Under the pieces are notes generated by a model. The model worked only from the letters and a program-made list of their open reading frames with translations, had not been told where the DNA came from and did not search any database. Positions 1-6,713 of a DNA stretch of 64,000 nt are shown here, one piece after another. Every line of letters starts with the position of its first letter. Position 1 is the stretch's first letter. The DNA is from Kutzneria buriramensis (lineage in GTDB: Bacteria > Actinomycetota > Actinomycetes > Mycobacteriales > Pseudonocardiaceae). The stretch covers positions 186,001 to 250,000 of the forward strand of contig NZ_QUNO01000010.1 of the NCBI RefSeq assembly GCF_003387475.1. The letters run 5' to 3'. The position numbers and the translations under genes were made by a program.

Positions 1-19
1 GGTTCGTGAGCACTTCCCG

Positions 20-232
20 ATGGGCCGTCCCGGCGGTCGAATCGTTCCGACGGCGGAGTGCATCTCCGACGGAGCCTGTACGCCGCTGGGACTGTCGTTG
101 CGGGTCGCTCCCGCCACGGTGACGCTGGTGGGCGCGGCGACGACGCAGGCCACCACCCAGACGACGGACGGCGACGAGGGCGACGGCAACGACGACGCGA
201 ACCCGGATTCGTTCACCGACGAGACGTGGTAG
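20..232 (+). CDS. Putative graspetide precursor peptide (possibly 5'-truncated by the window)
   Basis: Small ORF ending 3 bases before the ATP-grasp gene. The C-terminal half looks like a graspetide core: Thr pairs at residues 41-42, 45-46 and 48-49, then an acidic run with Asp50, Asp52, Glu53, Asp55, Asp58, Asp59, Asp63, Asp67 and Glu68. Thr/Ser to Asp/Glu ester linkage is the known chemistry of ATP-grasp graspetide ligases. The leader-like half contains FPMGRPGGR, counting residues upstream of the Met. The frame stays open to the left edge, so the real start may be outside the window and Met20 may be internal. The call rests on core composition and on the two modifying enzymes directly downstream, not on a recognised leader family. 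Confidence 0.6.
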   Translation: MGRPGGRIVPTAECISDGACTPLGLSLRVAPATVTLVGAATTQATTQTTDGDEGDGNDDANPDSFTDETW

Positions 233-235
233 GAC

Positions 236-1228
236 GTGCACATCGTGGCCGCTCCCGATCTTCAGCCGCAACGTGACACCGTCGTTGTGCTCACGCGGGA
301 GAACGACCTGACCGCTGACATGGTGGTCGAGGAGTTGCATTCTCGCAGCGTTCCCGTGTTTCGCTTCGACACAAGAGACTTCCCACTGTCGTTGACACTG
401 AATGCCCAATTCGCCGACGGCTGGCGCGGCACGCTCGACAGTCCGAGCGGCTCAGTGAAGCTTGAGTCAATCCGTAGCATCTATTTTCGACGTCCGACAG
501 GATTTTCATTCCCTGACGCCATGACGGACGCCGAGCGACGATTTGCGGGAAGTGAGGCGCGCAGGGGAATCGGCGGGCTTCTGATAAGCCTTCCATGTCT
601 GTGGCTGAACCATCCCGCTCGTGTGGCGAATGCCGAATACAAGCCCTACCAACTGGCGGCGGCCGCCAGGTACGGGCTCGACGTGCCGGCGACGATGCTC
701 ACCAACGACCCAACCGCAGAAGGCGAGGCGAGGGAGCTACTCGGGTCCCTCCTGGTCTACAAGCCATTGGCGTCTGCGTCAGTCGTCGATGGCGACAGAT
801 TGTCGATGGTCTACGCAACCGAAGTGTCACCTGATTTCATCGCGGATGGGAGAATCGCGCTCACCGTTCACCAGTTTCAGGAGCGCCTACCGAAAGCCAG
901 GGACGTTCGCGCTACCGTCGTCGGCGAACACGTATACGCGGCGAATCTCTATTCGGACTCGCCGAAGGGGCAACTCGACTGGCGGGCGGACTACTCGTCG
1001 ATACGCTACGAGAGAACTCAGCTACCGGCCGAGGTCGAACGTCGACTGCTCGCGCTCACACGCTGCCTGGAGCTGCGCTTCTGCGCCGCCGACTTCGTTG
1101 TCACCCCAGATGGCCGGTACTATTTCGTAGACCTCAACCCGAACGGCGAGTGGGGCTGGATTGAGCAAGAGACCGGACTACCCATCGCGGCGGCCGTGGC
1201 CGAACTGCTAGCCGAGGGGCAGGAATGA
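236..1228 (+). CDS. ATP-grasp ribosomal peptide maturase (SAV_5884-like family)
   Basis: 330-residue ATP-grasp ligase predicted to form omega-ester (or amide) bonds between Thr and acidic side chains of the precursor. Family features visible: NAEYKPYQ near residue 132, the ATP-binding lysine in LLVYKP (173-177), and the C-terminal Mg/ATP site CAADFVV...FVDLNPNGEWGW (283-308). The length matches the ATP-grasp peptide maturase family found with a partner methyltransferase. It starts with GTG 3 bases after the precursor stop and overlaps the methyltransferase start by 4 bases, so the three genes look translationally coupled. Its base composition is lower in GC than the phage late genes. Confidence 0.85.
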   Translation: MHIVAAPDLQPQRDTVVVLTRENDLTADMVVEELHSRSVPVFRFDTRDFPLSLTLNAQFADGWRGTLDSPSGSVKLESIRSIYFRRPTGFSFPDAMTDAERRFAGSEARRGIGGLLISLPCLWLNHPARVANAEYKPYQLAAAARYGLDVPATMLTNDPTAEGEARELLGSLLVYKPLASASVVDGDRLSMVYATEVSPDFIADGRIALTVHQFQERLPKARDVRATVVGEHVYAANLYSDSPKGQLDWRADYSSIRYERTQLPAEVERRLLALTRCLELRFCAADFVVTPDGRYYFVDLNPNGEWGWIEQETGLPIAAAVAELLAEGQE

Positions 1229-2406
1229 CGAGCTACGTGATGCTCGACGAGGCTGGAGAGGCCAAGGCTCGCCGATATTCGGCGCTGCTTATCGAGCAGC
1301 TTCTGACCAAGGGTCTACTGTCGTCGTCGGAATGGCAGGATGCATTCAAACGCGTTCCGCGACACCTGTTCGTTCCCGAGTTCCGATTGCCGGACAACTT
1401 CGGCGGTCACAAGCTGAACGGGCGGGACCCGAACCAGCAGGAGGGCTGGCTGCGGGCGGTATACGCCAACGAGGCGTTGCTGACTAGCGTCGGTGACGAC
1501 GGCACGGTACTGAGTACGTGTTCATCCCCCACCGTAGTTGCCCGCATGTTGGAGTCGTTGAACGTCGCCGACGGACACACCGTTCTGGAGATCGGGACGG
1601 GCACTGGATGGAACGCCGGCCTGCTATCTGCCCGGTTGGGGTCGGAAGCGGTGACGTCAATCGACGTCGATCCCGCATACATCGAGTCAGCACGGGAACG
1701 GCTTGCGGAGCTCGATCTCCACCCCACCTTGGACCTCGCCGACGGGTACGTGGGGTATCCCGATCGGGCGCAGTACGACCGGATCGTCGCCACCTGCTCG
1801 GTCCGCCGCTTTCCATCAGCATGGCTTGAGCAGGTGCGGGTCGGCGGCATCATCCTCGCGGATGTCCGGGGCAGCTTCGCCGGAGGTGTCGCGCGGATAA
1901 CCCGTACAGCAGAGCACGGAGCGTCTGGCGTCTTTCTGCCTGCCGGCGGCAGCTTCCTGCCTCTACACAGCCCTGACCACCACGTCCGTCCCGGCTCCGA
2001 TCTTGCCAGGTTGGTCGGACGCGCATCGGGTGCTGCGGGAGACACTCGCAAGACCGACTTCGACCTGAGCGTTTTCGGCCCCTCGAACGGCTTCGCCTTC
2101 TTCGCTCAGTTGGCGATCCCCGGCTCGCTACACACGCGCGTCGAGGTGGAGTCCGCAGGAACGGTCTTCTGCCTCGTGCATCCTGACTCCGACTCCTGGG
2201 CGCGGGTCGAGGTCGACGAGGAGCCGAGCAGCTTTGTGACCCAGGGAGGAACGCGGCGCTTGTGGGACGACCTGGAAGCGTCCTATGAGCTGTGGCAGAA
2301 CATCAGCCGGCCGACTCGCGATCAGTTCATGATCACCGTCACGAAGGACGGCGAGCAATACGTTTCCCTACCAGGGGCTCCGTACCAGTGGCATCTTCCA
2401 ATCTAG
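1225..2406 (+). CDS. PIMT-like methyltransferase of an ATP-grasp peptide maturase system
   Basis: 393-residue SAM-dependent methyltransferase related to protein L-isoaspartate O-methyltransferase. The SAM motif I VLEIGTGTGWNAG is at residues 120-132, preceded by the TCSSPTVVARML segment typical of PIMT folds. A C-terminal extension of about 150 residues beyond the PIMT core is typical of the graspetide-associated subfamily. In characterised relatives (fuscimiditide, amycolimiditide) this enzyme methylates an Asp of the cyclised peptide, which then closes to an aspartimide. ATG overlaps the ATP-grasp stop (ATGA). A strong hairpin follows the stop, so this is the last gene of the locus. Confidence 0.85.
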   Translation: MTSYVMLDEAGEAKARRYSALLIEQLLTKGLLSSSEWQDAFKRVPRHLFVPEFRLPDNFGGHKLNGRDPNQQEGWLRAVYANEALLTSVGDDGTVLSTCSSPTVVARMLESLNVADGHTVLEIGTGTGWNAGLLSARLGSEAVTSIDVDPAYIESARERLAELDLHPTLDLADGYVGYPDRAQYDRIVATCSVRRFPSAWLEQVRVGGIILADVRGSFAGGVARITRTAEHGASGVFLPAGGSFLPLHSPDHHVRPGSDLARLVGRASGAAGDTRKTDFDLSVFGPSNGFAFFAQLAIPGSLHTRVEVESAGTVFCLVHPDSDSWARVEVDEEPSSFVTQGGTRRLWDDLEASYELWQNISRPTRDQFMITVTKDGEQYVSLPGAPYQWHLPI

Positions 2407-2426
2407 AGCCAAACGGTGCGTAGGCC

Positions 2427-2460
2427 GGTCTCCCAGCCGTCGCGCTGCGGCTGGGAGACC
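2427..2460. terminator. Hairpin between convergent graspetide and PAP2 operons
   Basis: Perfect 13-bp stem (GGTCTCCCAGCCG pairing with CGGCTGGGAGACC) with an 8-nt loop, 20 bases after the methyltransferase stop and 41 bases beyond the PAP2-like stop on the other strand. It lacks a long T tract, but its placement between two converging operons fits a bidirectional terminator. Confidence 0.75.
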
Positions 2461-2501
2461 TTCTCGATCGTCAGCAATCAGTGCACACGCCCTGCGAGGG
2501 G

Positions 2502-3125
2502 CTACACCATGGTCGTGACAAGCACGAATGTTCCTCCACCAAGCAAGGCACCCAGCGCTCCACCAGCCAGGACCTGCAAGAGCGTGTGTGCATGGAGTCG
2601 GACACGGGACCAGCCAACGAACACGGCCAAGAGAGCGAGAGCGAGCAGCCAAGGCCCGTATGCAATCGCCAGCACATCCACGGAGCAGAACGCCAGTCCT
2701 GCGTGCAGGGAGATTTTCCAACGCACAGCGAACGTAATGATCATGCTGGCAACGAGCACGGAGAAGATCGCCGCCGTGACTGCGTGCATCTCGGCTGGTC
2801 CCCCAGCTATCGCAAGAACTACCCACCCCACCCCGAGGGACGTGACACACGCAAGCAGGGGGATCCAGCGGCCCTCGCGGTTCGTCACGTGGTGGCTTAC
2901 CCAACGGCCGAGCTGAGCACCGCGAACGATGACCGCCATCGGAATCGCCGCCCCGGTGACCGCGATCAGCAGTCCCCACAGCACAGTGGGAAGCACAGAT
3001 CTTGTTGCTTGCCAAGCGATTGCGAACGGGAGAGCGCCCACCCAGACCCACGGTGCGAGAACCTCGGTGGCGACCTTCGCGGCCGAATCGAGGAAGCTTC
3101 CCGACTTACTTGTCAACGCGCTCAC
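2502..3125 (-). CDS. PAP2-like integral membrane protein
   Basis: 207 residues with about six hydrophobic segments. The PAP2 phosphatase signature is partly kept and partly degenerate: RWVSHHVTNREGRW (74-87) for the first motif, KISLHAG (137-143) where most PAP2 proteins have PSGH, and SRVRLHAHTLLQV (173-185), where a Gln replaces the usual Asp. This matches a divergent actinobacterial PAP2 branch, so a lipid phosphate substrate is possible but activity is uncertain. The GTG start overlaps the end of the DUF6545 gene by 20 bases, making it the last gene of a leftward operon with the metalloprotease. Lower GC than the late phage genes suggests cargo. Confidence 0.6.
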   Translation of the reverse strand: MSALTSKSGSFLDSAAKVATEVLAPWVWVGALPFAIAWQATRSVLPTVLWGLLIAVTGAAIPMAVIVRGAQLGRWVSHHVTNREGRWIPLLACVTSLGVGWVVLAIAGGPAEMHAVTAAIFSVLVASMIITFAVRWKISLHAGLAFCSVDVLAIAYGPWLLALALLAVFVGWSRVRLHAHTLLQVLAGGALGALLGGGTFVLVTTMV

Positions 3126-4272
3126 GCTCAGACTCCCTGATAGCGGCCACGATCGGCGATTTCATGTAGGCGGAGGCGATCCGAGCGAGCCAGGCTACAT
3201 CAGCGGCTTCGTTTGCGTCGTCCGGCGAGCTGATGACAACGGGCTCCACTGCCTGGACCGGTGCGCCGCGGCGTTGTGCGGCCAACGCTGCCGCGATCAC
3301 AGCAGCGTCGACGGTCACGCGAAGTTCGTCATCACGGAGACCGCTCGCCTCAGCCTTCGAGCGAGCCTCGCGCTCGACGGCGGGATCGAGGAACGAGCGC
3401 AGCGGGCCGATAAGGACATCCCTGATTTCCGTCGCGCGTGCACGCAGGGTCGACACCGACCGTTCCGGGAAGACCACGTCTGGGTTGGCGGACGTGAGGT
3501 CCCTCCACAGCGGCAGCAGCAGGCGTTCGGCGCGGCGGTGTGCGTAGATCTGGCCAAGTGGCGGGATCAAGACGCCGATCGCGAGAGTCGAAGCGGAGGT
3601 CGTCAACAACACGGTTCCGACGCCTGTGGCGCCGTAGTCGGGCCACGGCGGCGGCGTGCCGAGAGCTACGAGAGCGGTGTAGATGATGCGGTGACATGCC
3701 CAGATGAATCCGGACGCCCCGCCAAGGCCGATGACCCAGACGCCGAACCTGAGCCATGGGTCGGGGATGTGCTTGGCTCCGAGAGCAAGGACAACCAGGC
3801 TCGCCATGGTCAGGGCGTGATAGCCCTCCCACGCGATGAGGTAGGGCAGCACGCCGGACTTCCCGCCGTAGTTCGACGAAATGTTGTCGAGTCCGAGTCT
3901 GAGCGGGCCGATCGCGAAGCACACCACCATGACCGCTCCGACGATGATCGTCAGGTTGCGTCGCCACCGCGCTCTGGCAAGGGCCTGCGCGATCGGCCAT
4001 CTCACCCGGAGGGCGAACACCTGCCACCAGTAGTCGGAGACCAGCACGATCAAGTGGACGACGATGGTGATCCACAACCAGGTAAGCCCGGCCGGCACAG
4101 GGGTTACGACCGGACTCGTCTCAATGAGCATACTCAGGCAGAGCATCACCAACGCGAGGAGCATCGCCGTGACGGCGGGCTTTCGCGTCTGACGCCAGGA
4201 GCGCCACCAGAAGGCGACTGCGGCGACGTTGGCGATCGTGATCAACAGGTTCAGGAGATCGACGGTACGCAA
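3106..4272 (-). CDS. MAB_1171c-family putative transporter / DUF6545 membrane protein
   Basis: 388 residues: roughly seven transmembrane segments within residues 1-230, then a cytoplasmic domain rich in charged residues (about 230-388) corresponding to DUF6545. The family is labelled putative transporter, but no transport function is established. The TTG start has GAGGG upstream and lies 6 bases after the ImmA stop, so it is co-transcribed with the protease. Seven membrane helices with a soluble tail, next to a protease and a repressor, would also suit a membrane sensor. That is inference. Similar membrane-protein/ImmA/XRE gene sets occur in other actinobacteria. Confidence 0.7.
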   Translation of the reverse strand: MRTVDLLNLLITIANVAAVAFWWRSWRQTRKPAVTAMLLALVMLCLSMLIETSPVVTPVPAGLTWLWITIVVHLIVLVSDYWWQVFALRVRWPIAQALARARWRRNLTIIVGAVMVVCFAIGPLRLGLDNISSNYGGKSGVLPYLIAWEGYHALTMASLVVLALGAKHIPDPWLRFGVWVIGLGGASGFIWACHRIIYTALVALGTPPPWPDYGATGVGTVLLTTSASTLAIGVLIPPLGQIYAHRRAERLLLPLWRDLTSANPDVVFPERSVSTLRARATEIRDVLIGPLRSFLDPAVEREARSKAEASGLRDDELRVTVDAAVIAAALAAQRRGAPVQAVEPVVISSPDDANEAADVAWLARIASAYMKSPIVAAIRESERERVDK

Positions 4273-4278
4273 GTTGTG

Positions 4279-4815
4279 TTATCCCTCAAAGGTCGATCGG
4301 AAGCGGCGGAGCATGTCCGCGTGGGTCGGGTCGTCTCGACGGTTTCGGCCCGGTAGGGAGAGTTGGCCGCCGCGTTGCTCGACGAGGTACGCGAACAACT
4401 CGGCCGCGCGCTCGCGATCGCTGTGATAGTGCGAGCGCTGGGCGGCCTGGCTGATGTTGGCCGTGTTGAGGTCAGTGGCCGGTTCGTCGACGGTCGCCGT
4501 CGGGTGCCGGCAGAGCAGGTGGCCAAGCTCGTGAAGGATCACATGCCGCTGGTGCATGGCTGACGTGTCTGACCGGTAGAAGATGTGGACACCCTTGGCC
4601 GTGTTCAGCAACACCCCGGACGGCAGGGGTCGGCCTTCGACGTTTGCCTCGGCCACGATGCTCTCCGGGTACGGCTGAACGACGATCGTGGTGTCCATCA
4701 GGTGGCCACACGCGCGGCTCAGTTCGGCGACCGTGTACGACTCCGGAAGTGGAAGCGCGGCAACGAGGGCGGCCACGTCTTCGGGATGAGTGATCGCAGG
4801 GGGTAACTCGTCCAT
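4279..4815 (-). CDS. ImmA/IrrE-family metallo-endopeptidase
   Basis: 178-residue cytoplasmic zinc protease. The zinc site HELGH is at residues 95-99, followed by an acidic segment DRERAAELFAYL (133-144) that supplies the likely third ligand. In ICEBs1 and related phages ImmA cleaves the cognate XRE repressor to release lytic or transfer genes. Here the repressor gene lies directly upstream on the same strand. The ATG lacks an obvious Shine-Dalgarno sequence nearby, and a perfect palindrome lies 54-67 bases upstream, so it probably has its own promoter. It heads the operon that continues into the DUF6545 and PAP2-like genes. Confidence 0.85.
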   Translation of the reverse strand: MDELPPAITHPEDVAALVAALPLPESYTVAELSRACGHLMDTTIVVQPYPESIVAEANVEGRPLPSGVLLNTAKGVHIFYRSDTSAMHQRHVILHELGHLLCRHPTATVDEPATDLNTANISQAAQRSHYHSDRERAAELFAYLVEQRGGQLSLPGRNRRDDPTHADMLRRFRSTFEG

Positions 4816-4868
4816 TTTGTGCTGATCGGCCGTAGGTAGCGCGGCGTTGCAGCTCGACGCCTCCTTGT

Positions 4869-4882
4869 GAGAACGTTCTCAT
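4869..4882. promoter_or_regulatory. 14-bp palindrome upstream of the ImmA gene
   Basis: Perfect palindrome TGAGAACGTTCTCA in the 96-bp gap between the repressor stop and the ImmA start. The position fits an operator or activator site controlling the protease/membrane operon separately from the repressor. It does not match the CAAC-N4-GTTG sites of the switch region, so a second regulator may bind here. Confidence 0.5.
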
Positions 4883-4911
4883 TTTTGGCCGGTTATGTAT
4901 CTGGAGTGCCA

Positions 4912-5361
4912 TTAGTCCGTTTCGGGTACGGCGTCCTCGACCACTGCGAGCAGCCGAGTCAGCAGCGCCTGATGTTGAGCCGGCGTCATCTCGTCCACCT
5001 GTCGGAGCAACGCTCCCCTGCGTTGCTCTGGCGCGACATGCATGCCACCAGTACGACCAGCCGTTGATGACCGAAGCTCGCGAGCAACTACATTGCGCGC
5101 GACATCGACCTTCGTGAAGAACTCCAGCGGCACCTTGAAGTAGTCAGCGATGGACTGAGCCCGCGAGATGCCGGGATCGCTCGCCGGGCTGTGTCGCAGC
5201 TTCCAGAGGTACTGCTGCGTCATCGAGTGGCCGGAGTCGCGTATCGCCTGCGCCACCGTCTCGTTGGTCGGCACCACACCGTCTCTCGCGCGACGAAGCT
5301 CGAACAGCAGGTTCAACCGATTCATGAACGAGTCGCCGCCGGCCGGTTCGCGCAGGGCCAC
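4912..5361 (-). CDS. XRE/EspR-like transcriptional repressor (candidate prophage repressor)
   Basis: 149 residues with an N-terminal helix-turn-helix (about residues 25-75: TNETVAQAIRDSG..., QQYLWKLRHSP, then SRAQSIADYFKVPLEFF) and a short helical C-terminus. This architecture resembles mycobacterial EspR. The GTG start at 5361 is chosen because GGGAGGTG lies 5 bases upstream; the internal ATG at 5325 has no comparable site. It diverges from the early phage genes across a region carrying five candidate operators, so it is the best candidate for the lysogeny repressor, and the ImmA protease downstream is its probable inactivator. Confidence 0.75.
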   Translation of the reverse strand: MALREPAGGDSFMNRLNLLFELRRARDGVVPTNETVAQAIRDSGHSMTQQYLWKLRHSPASDPGISRAQSIADYFKVPLEFFTKVDVARNVVARELRSSTAGRTGGMHVAPEQRRGALLRQVDEMTPAQHQALLTRLLAVVEDAVPETD

Positions 5362-5374
5362 GCCACACCTCCCT

Positions 5375-5497
5375 CAACGTTCGTTGTTGACTTGACCAGC
5401 GTATTCGCAACAACAGTTGACACCCTCTTGATGGGGCAACCATAGTCGATCACGCAGACGATCACAACGGGGGTTGTGGTGGCTACAACGATAGTTG
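5375..5497. promoter_or_regulatory. Lysogeny switch: array of CAAC-N4-GTTG operators
   Basis: Five inverted-repeat sites in 123 bp: CAACGTTCGTTG (5375-5386), CAACAACAGTTG (5408-5419), imperfect CAACCATAGTCG (5437-5448), CAACGGGGGTTG (5465-5476) and CAACGATAGTTG (5486-5497). Centre spacings are 33, 29, 28 and 21 bp. Site 2 overlaps the -35 and site 3 the -10 of the rightward promoter; site 1 lies just upstream of the repressor gene. This is the layout of a phage immunity region bound by a dimeric repressor. Confidence 0.75.
5417..5446 (+). promoter_or_regulatory. Predicted rightward early promoter
   Basis: TTGACA (5417-5422), an 18-bp spacer and CATAGT (5441-5446) form a good sigma70/SigA-type promoter reading towards the early genes. 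Both hexamers lie inside candidate operators. The transcript would carry a leader of about 200 nt before the first confident start at 5663. Confidence 0.65.
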
Positions 5498-5662
5498 AAA
5501 TTGGCTCGGCGTTCTCGACTGCCGGGGTCGCGTGGCGGAGTCGTGGCCAGGCTCTCGCGCACCTGGCGGCGTGGTTGGCGGGGATACCCGCGCCGGGCAC
5601 CCAGCGCAGGTGCCCGGCAACCGACGAACCGCTCACAACCGTTGCCGTGCATAGGAGAACAC

Positions 5663-5998
5663 GTGTTGATCAGGATCCTTTCCGCCGCATCGCAGGACTC
5701 GATGGCGGAGGACACAGTCGAACTCACCGCGCCTGGCGTGGCGCTGCTGGCCGCGCTTCGTGAGGTGGTGGAGAGGCAGGCGCATTACGCGCGTGCCCGA
5801 GCTGAGATCGAGAAGGCGTTCAAGGCCGACATGGGTACGGCCGAGGTCGCTGCCGTCGACGGAGCGCCCGTGTTCACGTACCGGACGACGTTGCGGACGT
5901 CTCTGACGCAGAAGCTGCTCAAGCAACACTTCCCGGACATCGCGGCGATGTGCTCCGAGACCAAGCGCGTCCGGACCTTCAACCTGCTGGACAAGTGA
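5663..5998 (+). CDS. Small phage early protein of unknown function
   Basis: 111 residues, first gene under the predicted early promoter. The GTG at 5663 is chosen because AGGAG lies 5 bases upstream; upstream in-frame codons give an Arg/Pro-rich stretch that looks non-coding. The body has a charged helix (about 35-60) followed by a conserved-looking segment from DGAPVFTYRTT to RVRTFNLLDK. That ending faintly resembles the C-terminal part of YqaJ-type phage recombination proteins, but it is too short for a nuclease, so I assign no function. Its stop overlaps the next GTG start. Confidence 0.65.
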   Translation: MLIRILSAASQDSMAEDTVELTAPGVALLAALREVVERQAHYARARAEIEKAFKADMGTAEVAAVDGAPVFTYRTTLRTSLTQKLLKQHFPDIAAMCSETKRVRTFNLLDK

Positions 5999-6480
5999 GC
6001 AGGCGTTCGGGGCCTGGCCGCCACGGGGGTGTTGGCCAGGCCACGAACACCGCCCCCACTTCTCTTCGAGCGGTCGCCGATGAGATCACCGCCCGCCTCG
6101 TCGGGCTACCTCTGGACTACAGCGCGACCGTCGACGCCATTGCCGCGTTGCTGACCGGCGACCCACGCAACGAGGACCACGTCCGAGCAGTCGTCACCGG
6201 GATCGTGACCACTGCGCTCGGCGATCCGTTCCGGGAAGTCAACGCCAACCAGTGGCGCACACGGTTGCCCGGCTGGGTGCGACCGCCGATGGTCGGGGCC
6301 ACCGTGCGGCAGCTGGTGAACGCCGGCTTGCTCGTAACGACCGATCGGCACGTGCGTTCAACCGACACACATGGCCGTAACGGCAATAAGTTCTGTCCAA
6401 TCTACGCCCTCAACCTCGCGGCCTTGGTGCCGAACGAGCCGGATGCCGCCGACCCGTCGGCTGCGTCCAGAGGGGCGTGA
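5995..6480 (+). CDS. Phage early protein of unknown function
   Basis: 161 residues. The GTG at 5995 overlaps the previous stop (GTGA), which makes it the preferred start over a further upstream codon. The central region has alternating helices, with the segment WRTRLPGWVRPPMVGATVRQLVNAGLLV looking like a winged-helix style DNA-binding unit followed by a polar loop (RSTDTHGRNGNKF). It lies between two other early genes in a tightly coupled string, so a role in replication or early regulation is plausible but unproven. Confidence 0.6.
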   Translation: MSRRSGPGRHGGVGQATNTAPTSLRAVADEITARLVGLPLDYSATVDAIAALLTGDPRNEDHVRAVVTGIVTTALGDPFREVNANQWRTRLPGWVRPPMVGATVRQLVNAGLLVTTDRHVRSTDTHGRNGNKFCPIYALNLAALVPNEPDAADPSAASRGA

Positions 6481-6701
6481 TCCCGACCGAAGGCCATGCC
6501 GACGCCGACGCCGCGCGGCGGTGTCTGCACGGGGAGCTGCTCGCTGAGGAGCTGACCACGACCGCCCGTGAGCTGGTTGTTGCGTGGGCGCACGCCCGCG
6601 GCCCCACGGACGCGGCCGTCGCTGCGCGCACCGGCATGACCACCTACACCGCTGCCCGGATCCGGGCGCGGCTTTGCCTTGCTGCACATCGTTCTTTCTA
6701 G
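6477..6701 (+). CDS. Small helix-turn-helix-like phage protein
   Basis: 74 residues. The GTG start overlaps the previous stop by four bases. The C-terminal half (GPTDAAVAARTGMTTYTAARIRARLC) reads as a helix-turn-helix, so a small DNA-binding role is likely. No family recognised. It sits immediately before the replication initiator-like gene. Confidence 0.6.
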   Translation: MIPTEGHADADAARRCLHGELLAEELTTTARELVVAWAHARGPTDAAVAARTGMTTYTAARIRARLCLAAHRSF

Positions 6702-6713
6702 GGGGACCTACCT

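Noticed and set aside
2407-2501. Left prophage boundary considered here, between methyltransferase and PAP2 genes
   Set aside because: No ndk 3' sequence and no copy of the 38758-38766 junction is present; the gap holds only a terminator hairpin.
5476-5763. Possible first early gene starting inside operator site 4
   Set aside because: No ribosome site, poor protein character, and it conflicts with the well-supported 5663 gene.
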